64,000 nucleotides of DNA from Serinicoccus chungangensis (GTDB lineage: Bacteria; Actinomycetota; Actinomycetes; Actinomycetales; Dermatophilaceae): NCBI RefSeq assembly GCF_006337125.1, contig NZ_CP040887.1, forward strand, positions 1,302,001-1,366,000, given 5' to 3'. Shown piece after piece: positions 27,805 through 36,324 of the stretch. The position numbers and the translations under genes were made by a program. A model generated the notes under the pieces. The model was not told where the DNA came from and did no database searches. It saw only the letters and a program-made list of their open reading frames with translations. The number at the start of each line of letters is the position of its first letter. Within the stretch, counting starts at the first letter, position 1.

Positions 27805-28587
27805 TCAGCCGCCGAGCGAGACCCTCACCGGCGAGCTGAAGAAGCCGCCCTGCAGGTCGACGGCGGTCGGCACGGCGTCCGCGGGGATGTCGTAGAGCAG
27901 GACGCCCTCGACCCGGTTGCCGGGGTTGATCTCGGTGAGGAAGAGGCTCTCCTCGTCGAGCATCCAGGACGCCGACGAGGTCGAGTGCTGGCGGTCGGAG
28001 TCGTCGATGAGCTCCTGCTCGCTGTCGAGGAAGTACTCCGCCGCGTCGCCGGTGTTCTCCACCGTCACCATGACCTTGACGAACTGGCCCTGCGCCTCCT
28101 CGCCGAGCATGTCGTCGCCGATCTGGGCGAGGCCGCCCTCGACACCCGTGACGCTCACCTCGAAGTCACCGATCTGCACGACGTCGCCCAGCTGGGGGTC
28201 GCCGCCCGCCTCCTCGGCGGGCGCCTCCGCCGTCTCCTCGTCCGGCGCCTCCTCAGCCTCCGTCGTCCCCTCCTCGACGGAGGACTCGGCCGGCGCCTCC
28301 TCGGCAGCGGACTCGTCGGCCGTCGATCCCGACGAGCTGGCCGACGAGTCCGCGCCTTCCTCGGCCGAGCTGGTGCTCGTGGCCGAAGGCTGTGCGGCGC
28401 TGTCGGCGGGGTCCTCGTCCCCGCCCCACGCGCCGATGATGATGAAGAGGCCGAGCACCACGAGGCTGCCGGTGATGATCTTGTGCCGGGCGAACCAGCT
28501 GCGCCTCGGGGGCTCGTCGTGGCCCCACGTCGTCTGGGGGCCGGGGGAACCGGGCTGCTGGTGCGGGGTGTGGTCGGGGGTGCTCAT
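27805..28587 (-). CDS. membrane-anchored DUF4352 protein
   Basis: About 260 residues. A short proline-rich cytoplasmic start (HTPHQQPGSPGPQTTWG) leads into one membrane anchor, KIITGSLVVLGLFIIIGAWG. A 90-residue low-complexity linker of Ser, Glu, Ala and Thr follows, then a C-terminal DUF4352 immunoglobulin-like domain (VQIGDFEVSVTGVEGGL, FVKVMVTVENTGDAAEYF, GNRVEGVLLYDIPADAV). The family is extracytoplasmic and mostly of unknown role. ATG 28587 follows AAGGAGG. It is divergent from the sensor kinase at 28757. Confidence 0.85.
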   Translation of the reverse strand: MSTPDHTPHQQPGSPGPQTTWGHDEPPRRSWFARHKIITGSLVVLGLFIIIGAWGGDEDPADSAAQPSATSTSSAEEGADSSASSSGSTADESAAEEAPAESSVEEGTTEAEEAPDEETAEAPAEEAGGDPQLGDVVQIGDFEVSVTGVEGGLAQIGDDMLGEEAQGQFVKVMVTVENTGDAAEYFLDSEQELIDDSDRQHSTSSASWMLDEESLFLTEINPGNRVEGVLLYDIPADAVPTAVDLQGGFFSSPVRVSLGG

Positions 28588-28743
28588 GGGAGCCTCCTTG
28601 GTGCTCGCGGGATGGACGTCGTCAGTCCACCCGCGGACGGTGGAACTCTCATCGGCCGTCCGGGCAGATCGCACTGACCGATCGGTCAGGTATGCCGCGG
28701 CGAGGCTGCCCGAGTGGCTGACGGGTCTGTCGGCGCTCGCCTC

Positions 28744-28749
28744 TAGCCT
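28744..28749 (+). promoter_or_regulatory. -10 box of a leaderless promoter for the sensor kinase
   Basis: TAGCCT ends 7 bases before the ATG at 28757, and no ribosome site is present. Confidence 0.5.
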
Positions 28750-28756
28750 TCGCGAC

Positions 28757-30043
28757 ATGGAGGACAGGACGAGGGGGCGGGCACCCAGGGACCGCGGCGT
28801 GAGGTACTGGGCGCGCACGGCGGCAATGGTGTTCGCCGCCCTGATGATCACCGTGCTCTCGGTCAGCTCGGCGGAGGAGCGCAACCGGGTCTGGGCGTGG
28901 ACCGGGCCGGTGGGAGGTGCCGCTGACGCGGTGCAGGGGCTGTCCACGCTGGTCGCGCTCGGCGCGCCGTTCCTGCTGCTCCTGCGCCGCAAAGACCTCG
29001 CGAACACGGCGTGGGGCCTGGGCTTCCTGCAGCTCATCTTCCCCATCGGCCCGGTCATGGCGCTCGTCCTGCCGCAGGTGCTGGTGCGGGAGAAGCGCAA
29101 CGAGGCCGAGACGCTCGCTTTCCTGCACGTGCTGGGCGGGACGGTGTGGTTCGTGCGCGACGCGCTCGGGCCCACGCCGGCCTCGTCGCTGGTCCGCTTC
29201 TTCTCCTCGACCGAGACCGTCCAGACCGACCCGGTCGACTTCAACGTGTATGCCGCGAGCGTCGTCTACCTCGTCGTCATCGTGGTCCCCGTCGTCGTCG
29301 GCTTCTGGCTGCGGGCCCGGCACGAGATCGACGACACGCGGCACGAGGTCGCGGTCGAGCGGGCCACCGCCGGGGCGCTGTCCGCCGAGCTGTCCCGCCA
29401 GGGGGAGCGCGAGCTCATCGCCCGGGAGGTCCACGACGTCATCGGTCATCGGCTGTCGCTGCTCGTGCTGCACGCTGGCGGCATCGAGGTCGCGGCGGGT
29501 GACGACCCTGAGCTGCGGGAGAGCGCCCGCGCCGTCCGCGACAACGCCCAGCGCGCCATGGACGACCTGCGCTCCCTCGTCGGGGTGCTCCGCGACCCGG
29601 CGGCCGGTGCGAGCGATGCACCGCTGTCGCCAGTGTCGGTGCGATCGCTCTCCCAGCTGTCCTCGGTCATCGACGACATGGCCGACGCCGGGGTGCCGGT
29701 GGCGTCGACGGTCTTCCTCCACTCCGCGGACCAGGCGGACCCCGTCCTGGCTCACTCGGTCTACCGCATCGTCCAGGAGCTGCTCACCAACGCCCGCAAG
29801 CACGCGCCGAGCGAGCTGGTCCGGCTGCAGGTGTCGGGAGGCCCGGGCGAGGGCATCCGCATCGAGTCGTCGAACCCGACCTCCGTCCGAGTGCCCGTCC
29901 CGGCGGGTGTCGAGGGTGCGGGGTCCGGACTCCGCGGCATCGACGAGCGCGTCGAGATCCTCGGCGGCACGAGCGAGGTGAGCACCGACGGCGGGCGCTT
30001 CCGCGTCGCCGTGACCTTGCCCTGGTCGGGGGACGCGGCATGA
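28757..30043 (+). CDS. NarL-type membrane sensor histidine kinase
   Basis: About 428 residues. There are four likely membrane segments in the first 190 residues (for example MVFAALMITVLSV, LVALGAPFLLLLR, LQLIFPIGPVMALVLP and VVYLVVIVVPVVVGFW). The HisKA_3 dimerisation helix ELIAREVHDVIGHRLSLLVL carries the phosphoacceptor His. The ATPase domain has the N-box-like IVQELLTNARKHAP and a G-box (GSGLRGIDERVEILGG). There is no extracellular sensor domain of note. The stop overlaps the response regulator by 4 bases (ATGA), so the two form one operon. The signal is unknown; membrane-stress sensing is possible but not shown. Confidence 0.92.
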   Translation: MEDRTRGRAPRDRGVRYWARTAAMVFAALMITVLSVSSAEERNRVWAWTGPVGGAADAVQGLSTLVALGAPFLLLLRRKDLANTAWGLGFLQLIFPIGPVMALVLPQVLVREKRNEAETLAFLHVLGGTVWFVRDALGPTPASSLVRFFSSTETVQTDPVDFNVYAASVVYLVVIVVPVVVGFWLRARHEIDDTRHEVAVERATAGALSAELSRQGERELIAREVHDVIGHRLSLLVLHAGGIEVAAGDDPELRESARAVRDNAQRAMDDLRSLVGVLRDPAAGASDAPLSPVSVRSLSQLSSVIDDMADAGVPVASTVFLHSADQADPVLAHSVYRIVQELLTNARKHAPSELVRLQVSGGPGEGIRIESSNPTSVRVPVPAGVEGAGSGLRGIDERVEILGGTSEVSTDGGRFRVAVTLPWSGDAA

Positions 30044-30759
30044 GCACGCCGGAGGGGTGGGAAGAGCGAGAGGGGCCGGCGGGGCAGCGGCCGGTGGTGG
30101 ATCGGCCGGTGCGGGTGCTGCTGGTGGACGACGACCCGATGGTCTGCTCGGGGCTGCGGATGATCCTGCAGCGCGGCAGCCAGGGGCGGATCGAGGTGGT
30201 CGGTTCGGTCGCCGACGGCGACGAGGCCGTCACGGCGGTCGAGCGCCACCGGCCCGACGTCGTGCTCATGGACGTCCGCATGCAGCGCCTGGACGGGCTG
30301 ACCGCGACTGCGCGGGTCCGGGCATTGGCGCGGCCGCCCGAGGTCATCGTGCTGACGACCTTCGACAGCGACGACGAGCCGTTCCGGGCGGCCGCCGCCG
30401 GCGCGAGTGGCTTCCTGCTCAAGACGGAGTCGCCGGAGGACCTGGTCGCCCACGTCCTGGCCGTCGCCGCGGGGGAGGGGGCGGTGTCCAAGCGCACGGC
30501 GCGGCAGTTCATGCAGCACCTGCACACCGTCTCCTCCTCCCCGGAGTGTGTCGAGGCCCGCCAGGCGCTGGCCCGGCTGACCGACCGGGAGCGGGAGGTG
30601 TCGACCCTGGTGTCGCAAGGCCTGTCGAACTTCGAGCTGGCTCAGCGCCTCTTCGTCAGTGAGAGCACGGTCAAGACCCAGCTGTCCTCGATCCAGACCA
30701 AGCTGGGGGTGGGCAACCGCATCCAGGTGGCCGTCCAGGTGGCGCTCGCCTCGGTATGA
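30040..30759 (+). CDS. LuxR/NarL-family response regulator
   Basis: 239 residues. The receiver domain shows VRVLLVDDDPMV (acidic pocket), phosphoacceptor Asp in DVVLMDVRMQRLDG, and Thr/Lys in VIVLTTFDSDD and GFLLKTESP. The C-terminal LuxR helix-turn-helix is LTDREREVSTLVSQGLSN to STVKTQLSSIQTKLGVGNR. It is the partner of the kinase directly upstream (4-base overlap). The inserted segment between the domains (QFMQHLHTVSSSPECV) is a little longer than usual. Its targets are unknown. Confidence 0.93.
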   Translation: MSTPEGWEEREGPAGQRPVVDRPVRVLLVDDDPMVCSGLRMILQRGSQGRIEVVGSVADGDEAVTAVERHRPDVVLMDVRMQRLDGLTATARVRALARPPEVIVLTTFDSDDEPFRAAAAGASGFLLKTESPEDLVAHVLAVAAGEGAVSKRTARQFMQHLHTVSSSPECVEARQALARLTDREREVSTLVSQGLSNFELAQRLFVSESTVKTQLSSIQTKLGVGNRIQVAVQVALASV

Positions 30760-30822
30760 GCCCATGCCCGCCCGAAGCGTGCCGTCGCCGCCACCGCCGG
30801 GATGCAGCGTGACCCGTCGATC

Positions 30823-33800
30823 TCAGGACAGCAGGGCGAGGGCCCGGCGCATGATGTGGGACCTCGGCGTCGAGGACGCCATGACCTGGATCTGCCCCAG
30901 CACGCTCTCGCCCACCGCGTCGGACAGGCGCTCCCAGAGCGTGGCGTGGCGGGCGATGTCCTCACCCATGAGGGGAGGGGCCGAGGGATCGTGCTCGGCC
31001 GCGCAGAGCAGGAAGGCGGCGTCCGAGCACTCACCCTCCGCAACGAGCAGCTCGGTCAGCACCCGCAGCATGGTCCAGATCTGCGCCCACGACCCGGTGC
31101 GCTGCAGGTCGCGCAGCAGCGCCCCGCCCAGCCCGCGCGCCTCCTCACGCCGCCCGTCGCGGACCAGGCGCGCGAAGAGTGCCAGGCGGGCCACCTTGCT
31201 CACCTGCGCCGCGCCGATCCGGGCGGACAGCGCCGCCGCCTCCCGGAGGCGCGCCGTCGCCGCCGGGGCGTCAGAGACTGCCAGGACCTCGCCGTGGGCA
31301 TACAGCGCGAAGGCGCGCGAGGCGTCCGCCCCTGAGCCCGAGGCCGTGAGGGCCACGGCGACGTGCTCCTGAGCCGCCGCCAGGTCACCGGCATACAGCG
31401 ACATCAGGGCTCGGGAGGTGTGGCTCTCGCCCGCGAGCCCGGGGAGGCGGCCGAGGCGGGTGAACCACTCGGTGCAGACGGCGGCTTCACCGCGGTACAT
31501 CGCCTCCACCCCGAGCACCACGCAGACCAGGGGTTCGTCGGTCCCGCCGGCGAGCAGGTGCCCGGCCAGCGCCAGGTGCCGCGCCCGGTCGAGCTCGCCC
31601 CGCTCGACCGCCACCATCGCGCCCGCCCCCACACCGTTCGCGACCGCCGGTGCGTCCTCGGGCGCGACATCGGGAGGGTCCCACCGGGAGACCGCCAGCT
31701 CCGCGACCGCCAGGTGAAGATCGCCCAGGTCCGGCGGGGGCACCCAGTGCAGGCACCGTCCCACCGCGCCCGCGGCCCGCAACGCGACGAGCAGATCCGC
31801 GTCGGAGCCGGTCGCGCGCACACGTGCCACCGCGCGCCGTAGCGCCACTATGAGGTCCGGCACCAGCTCCCCGAGGCGGGCGTCGACGACCGTCCCGTCC
31901 AGAGTCGACCACACCTCGGCCACCCGCTCGGACTCGGTGGCTGCCCAGGCCGCGTGCGCCCGCTGCGCGTCGACCTCCTCGGCACCCCGCTCGACCAGCC
32001 GGCGAGCGGCATACTCCCGCACCACCCCCAGCAACCGGTGCCGGGCGCGCGGGCCCTCTGACCGCGTCGTCACGAGCGAGGCCTCCACGAGCTCGGCCAG
32101 CGCGCCACCGGGGTCGGGGCCGTCGTCGAGGGCCGCGCAGACCGACCGCACGGCCGCGGCGCCGAAGTAACCGGGGAAGACTGACAGCCGCGCCAGCAGG
32201 CCCTGCTGCGCGTCGTCGAGGAGGCGGTAGGACCAGGCGACCGTCGGGTCGAGCCCGAGCGCGTCGATGGCCGGGGCTGCCGGGTCGTCGTGCGAGGTCA
32301 CGCGCCCGGTGCCGGGGCGGCCCGATGCCGGGTTGTCCTCCGGAGCCAGGTGCCCGTCATCGGCGCAGGCGGGTGCCGGCAGCAGGGCGAGGACCTCCTC
32401 CAGCCCGAGGGTCGCCGTGCGGGCGGCCGCCAGCTCCAGCGCGAGCGGCAGCCCGTCGAGCCGTCGGCACAGCTCCGTCACGGCAGCGGCATTGGTGGCG
32501 TTGACGCCGAACCCGGGCCTTAACCGCCGCACCCGGTCGACGAAGAGGCGGACGGCGGCCGACATCTCGGGACCGCCGCCGTCCTCCGGCCCGGGCACCG
32601 CCAGCGGGGAGAGCGGCAGCACCCTCTCCGCCGCCACGCCCAGACGCTTGCGGCTGGTGACGAGCACGTGGGTGCCGCCGCACCGGTGCGTCACCCGGGC
32701 GAGCAGGTCTCCGACCTCGGCCAGCCGGTGCTCGGCGTCGTCGACGACCAGGACGTGCGGGGCCATCGTCAGCAGGTCGATGACCGCCTCGGTCGGGTCC
32801 GGCGTCCGCCGCCCCACGCGCAGCGCACCCGCGACGGCGGAGGCCACGTCACCGGGTCCCACGCCCGCGAGCTCGGTCACGACCACGGGCAGCGCCGACC
32901 TGCCGGCGAGCCGGCGCACGGCCTCGGCGGCCAGCCGCGTCTTGCCGACCCCGCCCGGCCCGGTGACGATCGTGAGGGGGGCGGAGCCCAGCGACTGCAG
33001 GACGCGGGCGAGGTCGTCCTCACGGCCGGTGAGCGGTGCTGCGCCCCGAAGCCAATCCGCCGCCACAGGACCCACGGCCACGGGACCCGCCCCCGGTTGG
33101 TCGTCCGGCTCCCGCCCGTCCGCGGGCCGGGTGTCGGTGGGCCCGCCAGCCGTCGCGGCCCGGACCGTGGCCGGGGTCGGCAGGGCGTGTCCCAGCACCC
33201 GTGTCTGGAGGTCGACGAGGTCGGGGGAGGGGTCCAGCCCCAGCTCGTCCGCCATGCGGCGGCGGTGCCGGTCGAGCAGGTCGAGCGCGTCGGCCTGGCG
33301 CCCGAGGCGATAGAGGGCCTGCGCCAGGAGGCCGACCGCGTGCTCGCGGTAGGGCTGCTCGGCGAGCAGCTCGGTCAGCAGCGGCACCGCGGCAGCCTCC
33401 TCACCCAGGTCGAGCAGGGCGGCGGCGTGCAGCTCGGTGGCCTCGTGCCGCATACCCTCCAGTCGTGCGGCCGCGGCCATCACCGACTCCCGATCGGCGA
33501 GCGCCCCGAAGGGCGGCCCCCGCCACAGCGCCCGGGCCTGCTCCAGGAGGGCCGATGCGCCGGCAGGCTCGGCGGCCCGAGCCTGGGCGACCAGGTCCTC
33601 CAGCTCGAGGGCGTCCACCTGCGCCGGGGGAGCCGGCAGGCGGTAGCCGTCCTCAACGGTCTGCACCGCGTCCGGCCCGAGGAGCGTCCGCAGCCGCGAC
33701 ACGACGGTCTGCAGCGCGCCCCGCGGGTCGGCCGGGTGCTCCTCGCCCCAAGCCGCCTCGACGAGGGCGTCCGTCGAGACCGGGGCGTCGGCGTGCACGA

Positions 33801-33906
33801 GCAGGCAGGTCAGCACCGCCCGGCGACGTCCGACGGGGATGTGGACCGGTCGGCCGTCGACGCGCACCTCCAGCGTGCCGAGCACGCCGAACCGCAGCTG
33901 GGGCAC
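30823..33906 (-). CDS. AfsR/SARP-type regulator: winged helix, BTAD, NB-ARC ATPase, helical repeats
   Basis: 1027 residues. An OmpR-like winged helix (LRFGVLGTLEVRVDGRPVHI to VSRLRTLLGPDAVQTVEDGY) and the BTAD helical domain (ALELEDLVAQARAAE to LDRHRRRMADELGLDPSPDL) make the SARP activator half. An NB-ARC STAND ATPase follows, with Walker A TIVTGPGGVGKTRLAAEA near residue 315 and Walker B HVLVVDDAEH. The C-terminus holds TPR-like helical repeats. Such proteins usually activate secondary-metabolite or stress genes. The start is GTG. It is convergent with the two-component genes and divergent from a methyltransferase gene, which may be its target (inference). Confidence 0.9.
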   Translation of the reverse strand: MPQLRFGVLGTLEVRVDGRPVHIPVGRRRAVLTCLLVHADAPVSTDALVEAAWGEEHPADPRGALQTVVSRLRTLLGPDAVQTVEDGYRLPAPPAQVDALELEDLVAQARAAEPAGASALLEQARALWRGPPFGALADRESVMAAAARLEGMRHEATELHAAALLDLGEEAAAVPLLTELLAEQPYREHAVGLLAQALYRLGRQADALDLLDRHRRRMADELGLDPSPDLVDLQTRVLGHALPTPATVRAATAGGPTDTRPADGREPDDQPGAGPVAVGPVAADWLRGAAPLTGREDDLARVLQSLGSAPLTIVTGPGGVGKTRLAAEAVRRLAGRSALPVVVTELAGVGPGDVASAVAGALRVGRRTPDPTEAVIDLLTMAPHVLVVDDAEHRLAEVGDLLARVTHRCGGTHVLVTSRKRLGVAAERVLPLSPLAVPGPEDGGGPEMSAAVRLFVDRVRRLRPGFGVNATNAAAVTELCRRLDGLPLALELAAARTATLGLEEVLALLPAPACADDGHLAPEDNPASGRPGTGRVTSHDDPAAPAIDALGLDPTVAWSYRLLDDAQQGLLARLSVFPGYFGAAAVRSVCAALDDGPDPGGALAELVEASLVTTRSEGPRARHRLLGVVREYAARRLVERGAEEVDAQRAHAAWAATESERVAEVWSTLDGTVVDARLGELVPDLIVALRRAVARVRATGSDADLLVALRAAGAVGRCLHWVPPPDLGDLHLAVAELAVSRWDPPDVAPEDAPAVANGVGAGAMVAVERGELDRARHLALAGHLLAGGTDEPLVCVVLGVEAMYRGEAAVCTEWFTRLGRLPGLAGESHTSRALMSLYAGDLAAAQEHVAVALTASGSGADASRAFALYAHGEVLAVSDAPAATARLREAAALSARIGAAQVSKVARLALFARLVRDGRREEARGLGGALLRDLQRTGSWAQIWTMLRVLTELLVAEGECSDAAFLLCAAEHDPSAPPLMGEDIARHATLWERLSDAVGESVLGQIQVMASSTPRSHIMRRALALLS

Positions 33907-33996
33907 CTGGCCCAGTGTGCCTGACAGCGGGGTGACAGCGCGATGAAAGCGCAGCCGGCCACGGTGGGCGGGTCAGTCCACCGAAGGAGGGTCATC

Positions 33997-35160
33997 ATGA
34001 CCACGCACACCGCACCGAACCACGCTGACCCCGGGAGCCGGGCCGGCACCCCACCCACGGGCGGCGGGGGAGCGTCGCCCGACCTCGACGTCGACCCGGA
34101 TCTCGACCTGGAGCAGGTCGGCGCGTTCGCGCAGCAGATCGGGATGATGCTCGCCGGCGGGGCCACCGCCGCGATGATGGTCGTCGGCGACCGCGTCGGG
34201 CTGTATGCCGCGCTCGCCGGCTCGGGGCCGGTCACCCCGGCCGAGCTGGCCGACACGACCGGCACCGCGGAGCGCTACGTCCGCGAGTGGCTTGCGCAGC
34301 AGGCCGCCGTCGGCATCGTGCGCCACGACCCCGAGACGGGGACCTTCGTGCTGCCGGCGGAGCACGCCGCGGTGCTCGCCTCCGACGACTCCCCGGCAGC
34401 CATGATCGGGGCGGCGCCGCTCATCAGCGGTCTGCACCGGCGGACCGAGCGGCTCAGCGAGGCGTTCCGCAGCGGGCACGGCATCCCGTGGGCGGAGCAG
34501 GACCCAGCGGTCTTCGAGTCGATCGAGCGGTTCTTCCGCGTCGGCTACCGCAACAGCCTGCTCTCCGAGTGGGTGCCGGCCGTCGAGGGCCTGTCGGAGC
34601 GGCTGCAGGCCGGGGCGACGGTCGTCGATGTGGGTTGCGGTCGTGGGGCGCCGCTGGTGCTGCTGGCCCAGGCGTTCCCGGCCTCCCGCTTCGTCGGCTA
34701 CGACCCGCACGAGCCGTCCGTCGAGGTCGCCCGACGTCGTGCGCGGGAGCACGGGGTGAGCGACCGGGTGCGCTTCCAGGTCGACGACGCGCAGAGCTAC
34801 CCGGACCGGGAGGTGGACCTCATCACCTACTTCGACACCCTGCACGACTTGGGTGACCCGGTCGGGGCGGCCGCGCACGCGCGGCGGGCGCTCGCCGCGG
34901 ACGGCCGCCTGCTGCTCGTGGAGCCGCTCGCGGCGGACGACCTGTCGACGACCCTGGCGACGGTGCCGATGGCACCGGTCAGCTTCGCCGCCTCGACGTT
35001 CCTGTGCACCGCGAACTCGCTCTCCCAGCCCGTGGGTCTCGCGCTCGGGTCGCAGGCGGGGGAGACGAAGCTGACCCAGGTGCTCACCGAGGCCGGCTTC
35101 GGCACGGTGCGCCGGGCCGCGGAGAACGACTTCAACATGGTGCTGGAGGCCCGCGCCTGA
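33997..35160 (+). CDS. SAM-dependent methyltransferase with N-terminal winged helix
   Basis: About 387 residues. A disordered Gly/Pro/Asp-rich start of about 45 residues leads into a winged-helix dimerisation domain (LAGSGPVTPAELADTTGTAE, YVREWLAQQAAVGIV), as in Rv2258c-like methyltransferases. The Rossmann methyltransferase follows: motif I VVDVGCGRGAPLVLLA, an acidic residue in FVGYDPHEPSVEVA, then DLITYFDTLHDLGDP. The substrate is unknown. AAGGAGG lies 6 bases before ATG 33997, which is therefore preferred to an ATG at 33943. It is divergent from the AfsR-like regulator. Confidence 0.85.
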   Translation: MTTHTAPNHADPGSRAGTPPTGGGGASPDLDVDPDLDLEQVGAFAQQIGMMLAGGATAAMMVVGDRVGLYAALAGSGPVTPAELADTTGTAERYVREWLAQQAAVGIVRHDPETGTFVLPAEHAAVLASDDSPAAMIGAAPLISGLHRRTERLSEAFRSGHGIPWAEQDPAVFESIERFFRVGYRNSLLSEWVPAVEGLSERLQAGATVVDVGCGRGAPLVLLAQAFPASRFVGYDPHEPSVEVARRRAREHGVSDRVRFQVDDAQSYPDREVDLITYFDTLHDLGDPVGAAAHARRALAADGRLLLVEPLAADDLSTTLATVPMAPVSFAASTFLCTANSLSQPVGLALGSQAGETKLTQVLTEAGFGTVRRAAENDFNMVLEARA

Positions 35161-35214
35161 CGACGTGGTACCTCTTCCCGGCGGCGGGCCCTTGCGGCTA
35201 GGCTCACGACCACC

Positions 35215-36312
35215 GTGACCGCGCTCGACGAGGAGTCCGCCATGCCGATCGACAACCCCTTCTACACACCCGAGGTGCAGGGCGCCTACGAGCTCCACAG
35301 CCTCGGGAGGTTCGAGCTCGAGGAGGGTGGCGTCATACCGGACCTCCAGCTCGCGGTTGCCACCTACGGGGAGCTGAACGAGGCGAAGGACAACGCGATC
35401 CTCATCCCCACCTGGTTCTCCGGCACTCACCAGACCTGGGACCTGACCTACATCGGCGAAGGGCGGGCGCTGGACCCCTCGCGCTACTTCATCGTCGTCG
35501 TCAACCAGATCGGCAACGGCCTGTCGACCTCGCCGCACACCGCCGAGGGCGAGATCGCGATGGCGGGCTTCCCGCACGTGCGCATCGGGGACGACGTCCG
35601 CGCCCAGGAGCAGCTGCTGCGCGAGACGTTCGGCATCGAGCGGCTCGCGCTCGTCGTCGGCGGCTCGATGGGGGCCCAGCAGACCTGGGAGTGGGCGGTC
35701 CGGTTCCCAGAGAAGGTGCAGCGCGCCGCGATGATCGCGGGCACCGCGCAGAACACTCCGCACGACTTCCTCTTCACCCAGACGCTCATCGACGCCATCA
35801 CCTCCGACCCGGGGTGGAACGGCGGCGACTACGCCTCGCCCGCCGACGTGGGCGAGGGACTCCGCCGGCATGCCGACATCTGGGCGGTGGTCGGCTTGTC
35901 CACCGAGTTCTGGCGCTCGGAGTTCTGGCGCGGGATCGAGCTGCCGGACGTCACCTGGGACACCTTCGAGGAGTTCCGCGACCGGTTCCTGCGGCCGACG
36001 TTCGCCGCGATGGACCCGAACGCCCTGCTGAGTATGGCGTGGAAGTGGCAGCGCGGGGATGTCTCGCGGCATACCGGCGGGGACCTGGCGGCGGCGCTCG
36101 GGCGGATCACCGCCAAGACCTTCGTGCTGCCCATCGACGAGGACATGTTCTTCCCGCCGCGCGACTGCGCCCGGGAGCAGGAGCTGGTCCCCGGCAGCGA
36201 GCTGCGCGTCCTGCACTCGGTGGCCGGGCACTTCGGGCTCTTCGGGTTCGAGGAGTCCTACCTCGCCGAGCTCGACGGCCACCTTTCGGAGCTGCTCGGC
36301 GCCGAGGTCTGA
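35215..36312 (+). CDS. MetX-like alpha/beta hydrolase (homoserine O-acetyltransferase family)
   Basis: 365 residues. The nucleophile elbow is LVVGGSMGAQQTWEWA (Ser), the Asp lies in VLPIDEDMFFPP and the His in VAGHFGLFGFEESY, giving a MetX-type triad. MetX proper acetylates homoserine. Many homologues in this family act on other acyl groups, and no methionine gene is nearby, so the exact reaction is open. The GTG at 35215 follows a -10-like TAGGCT (35199-35204). An in-frame ATG at 35242 has GAGGAG 6 bases before it and would remove nine residues; either could be used. It ends 12 bases before the convergent protease gene. Confidence 0.8.
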   Translation: MTALDEESAMPIDNPFYTPEVQGAYELHSLGRFELEEGGVIPDLQLAVATYGELNEAKDNAILIPTWFSGTHQTWDLTYIGEGRALDPSRYFIVVVNQIGNGLSTSPHTAEGEIAMAGFPHVRIGDDVRAQEQLLRETFGIERLALVVGGSMGAQQTWEWAVRFPEKVQRAAMIAGTAQNTPHDFLFTQTLIDAITSDPGWNGGDYASPADVGEGLRRHADIWAVVGLSTEFWRSEFWRGIELPDVTWDTFEEFRDRFLRPTFAAMDPNALLSMAWKWQRGDVSRHTGGDLAAALGRITAKTFVLPIDEDMFFPPRDCAREQELVPGSELRVLHSVAGHFGLFGFEESYLAELDGHLSELLGAEV

Positions 36313-36324
36313 CGAGCTCGGTAC

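Noticed and set aside
35215..36312. Assigning the MetX-like gene to methionine synthesis
   Set aside because: The triad fits the family, but no metY or other methionine gene is nearby and the family includes other acyltransferases and hydrolases.
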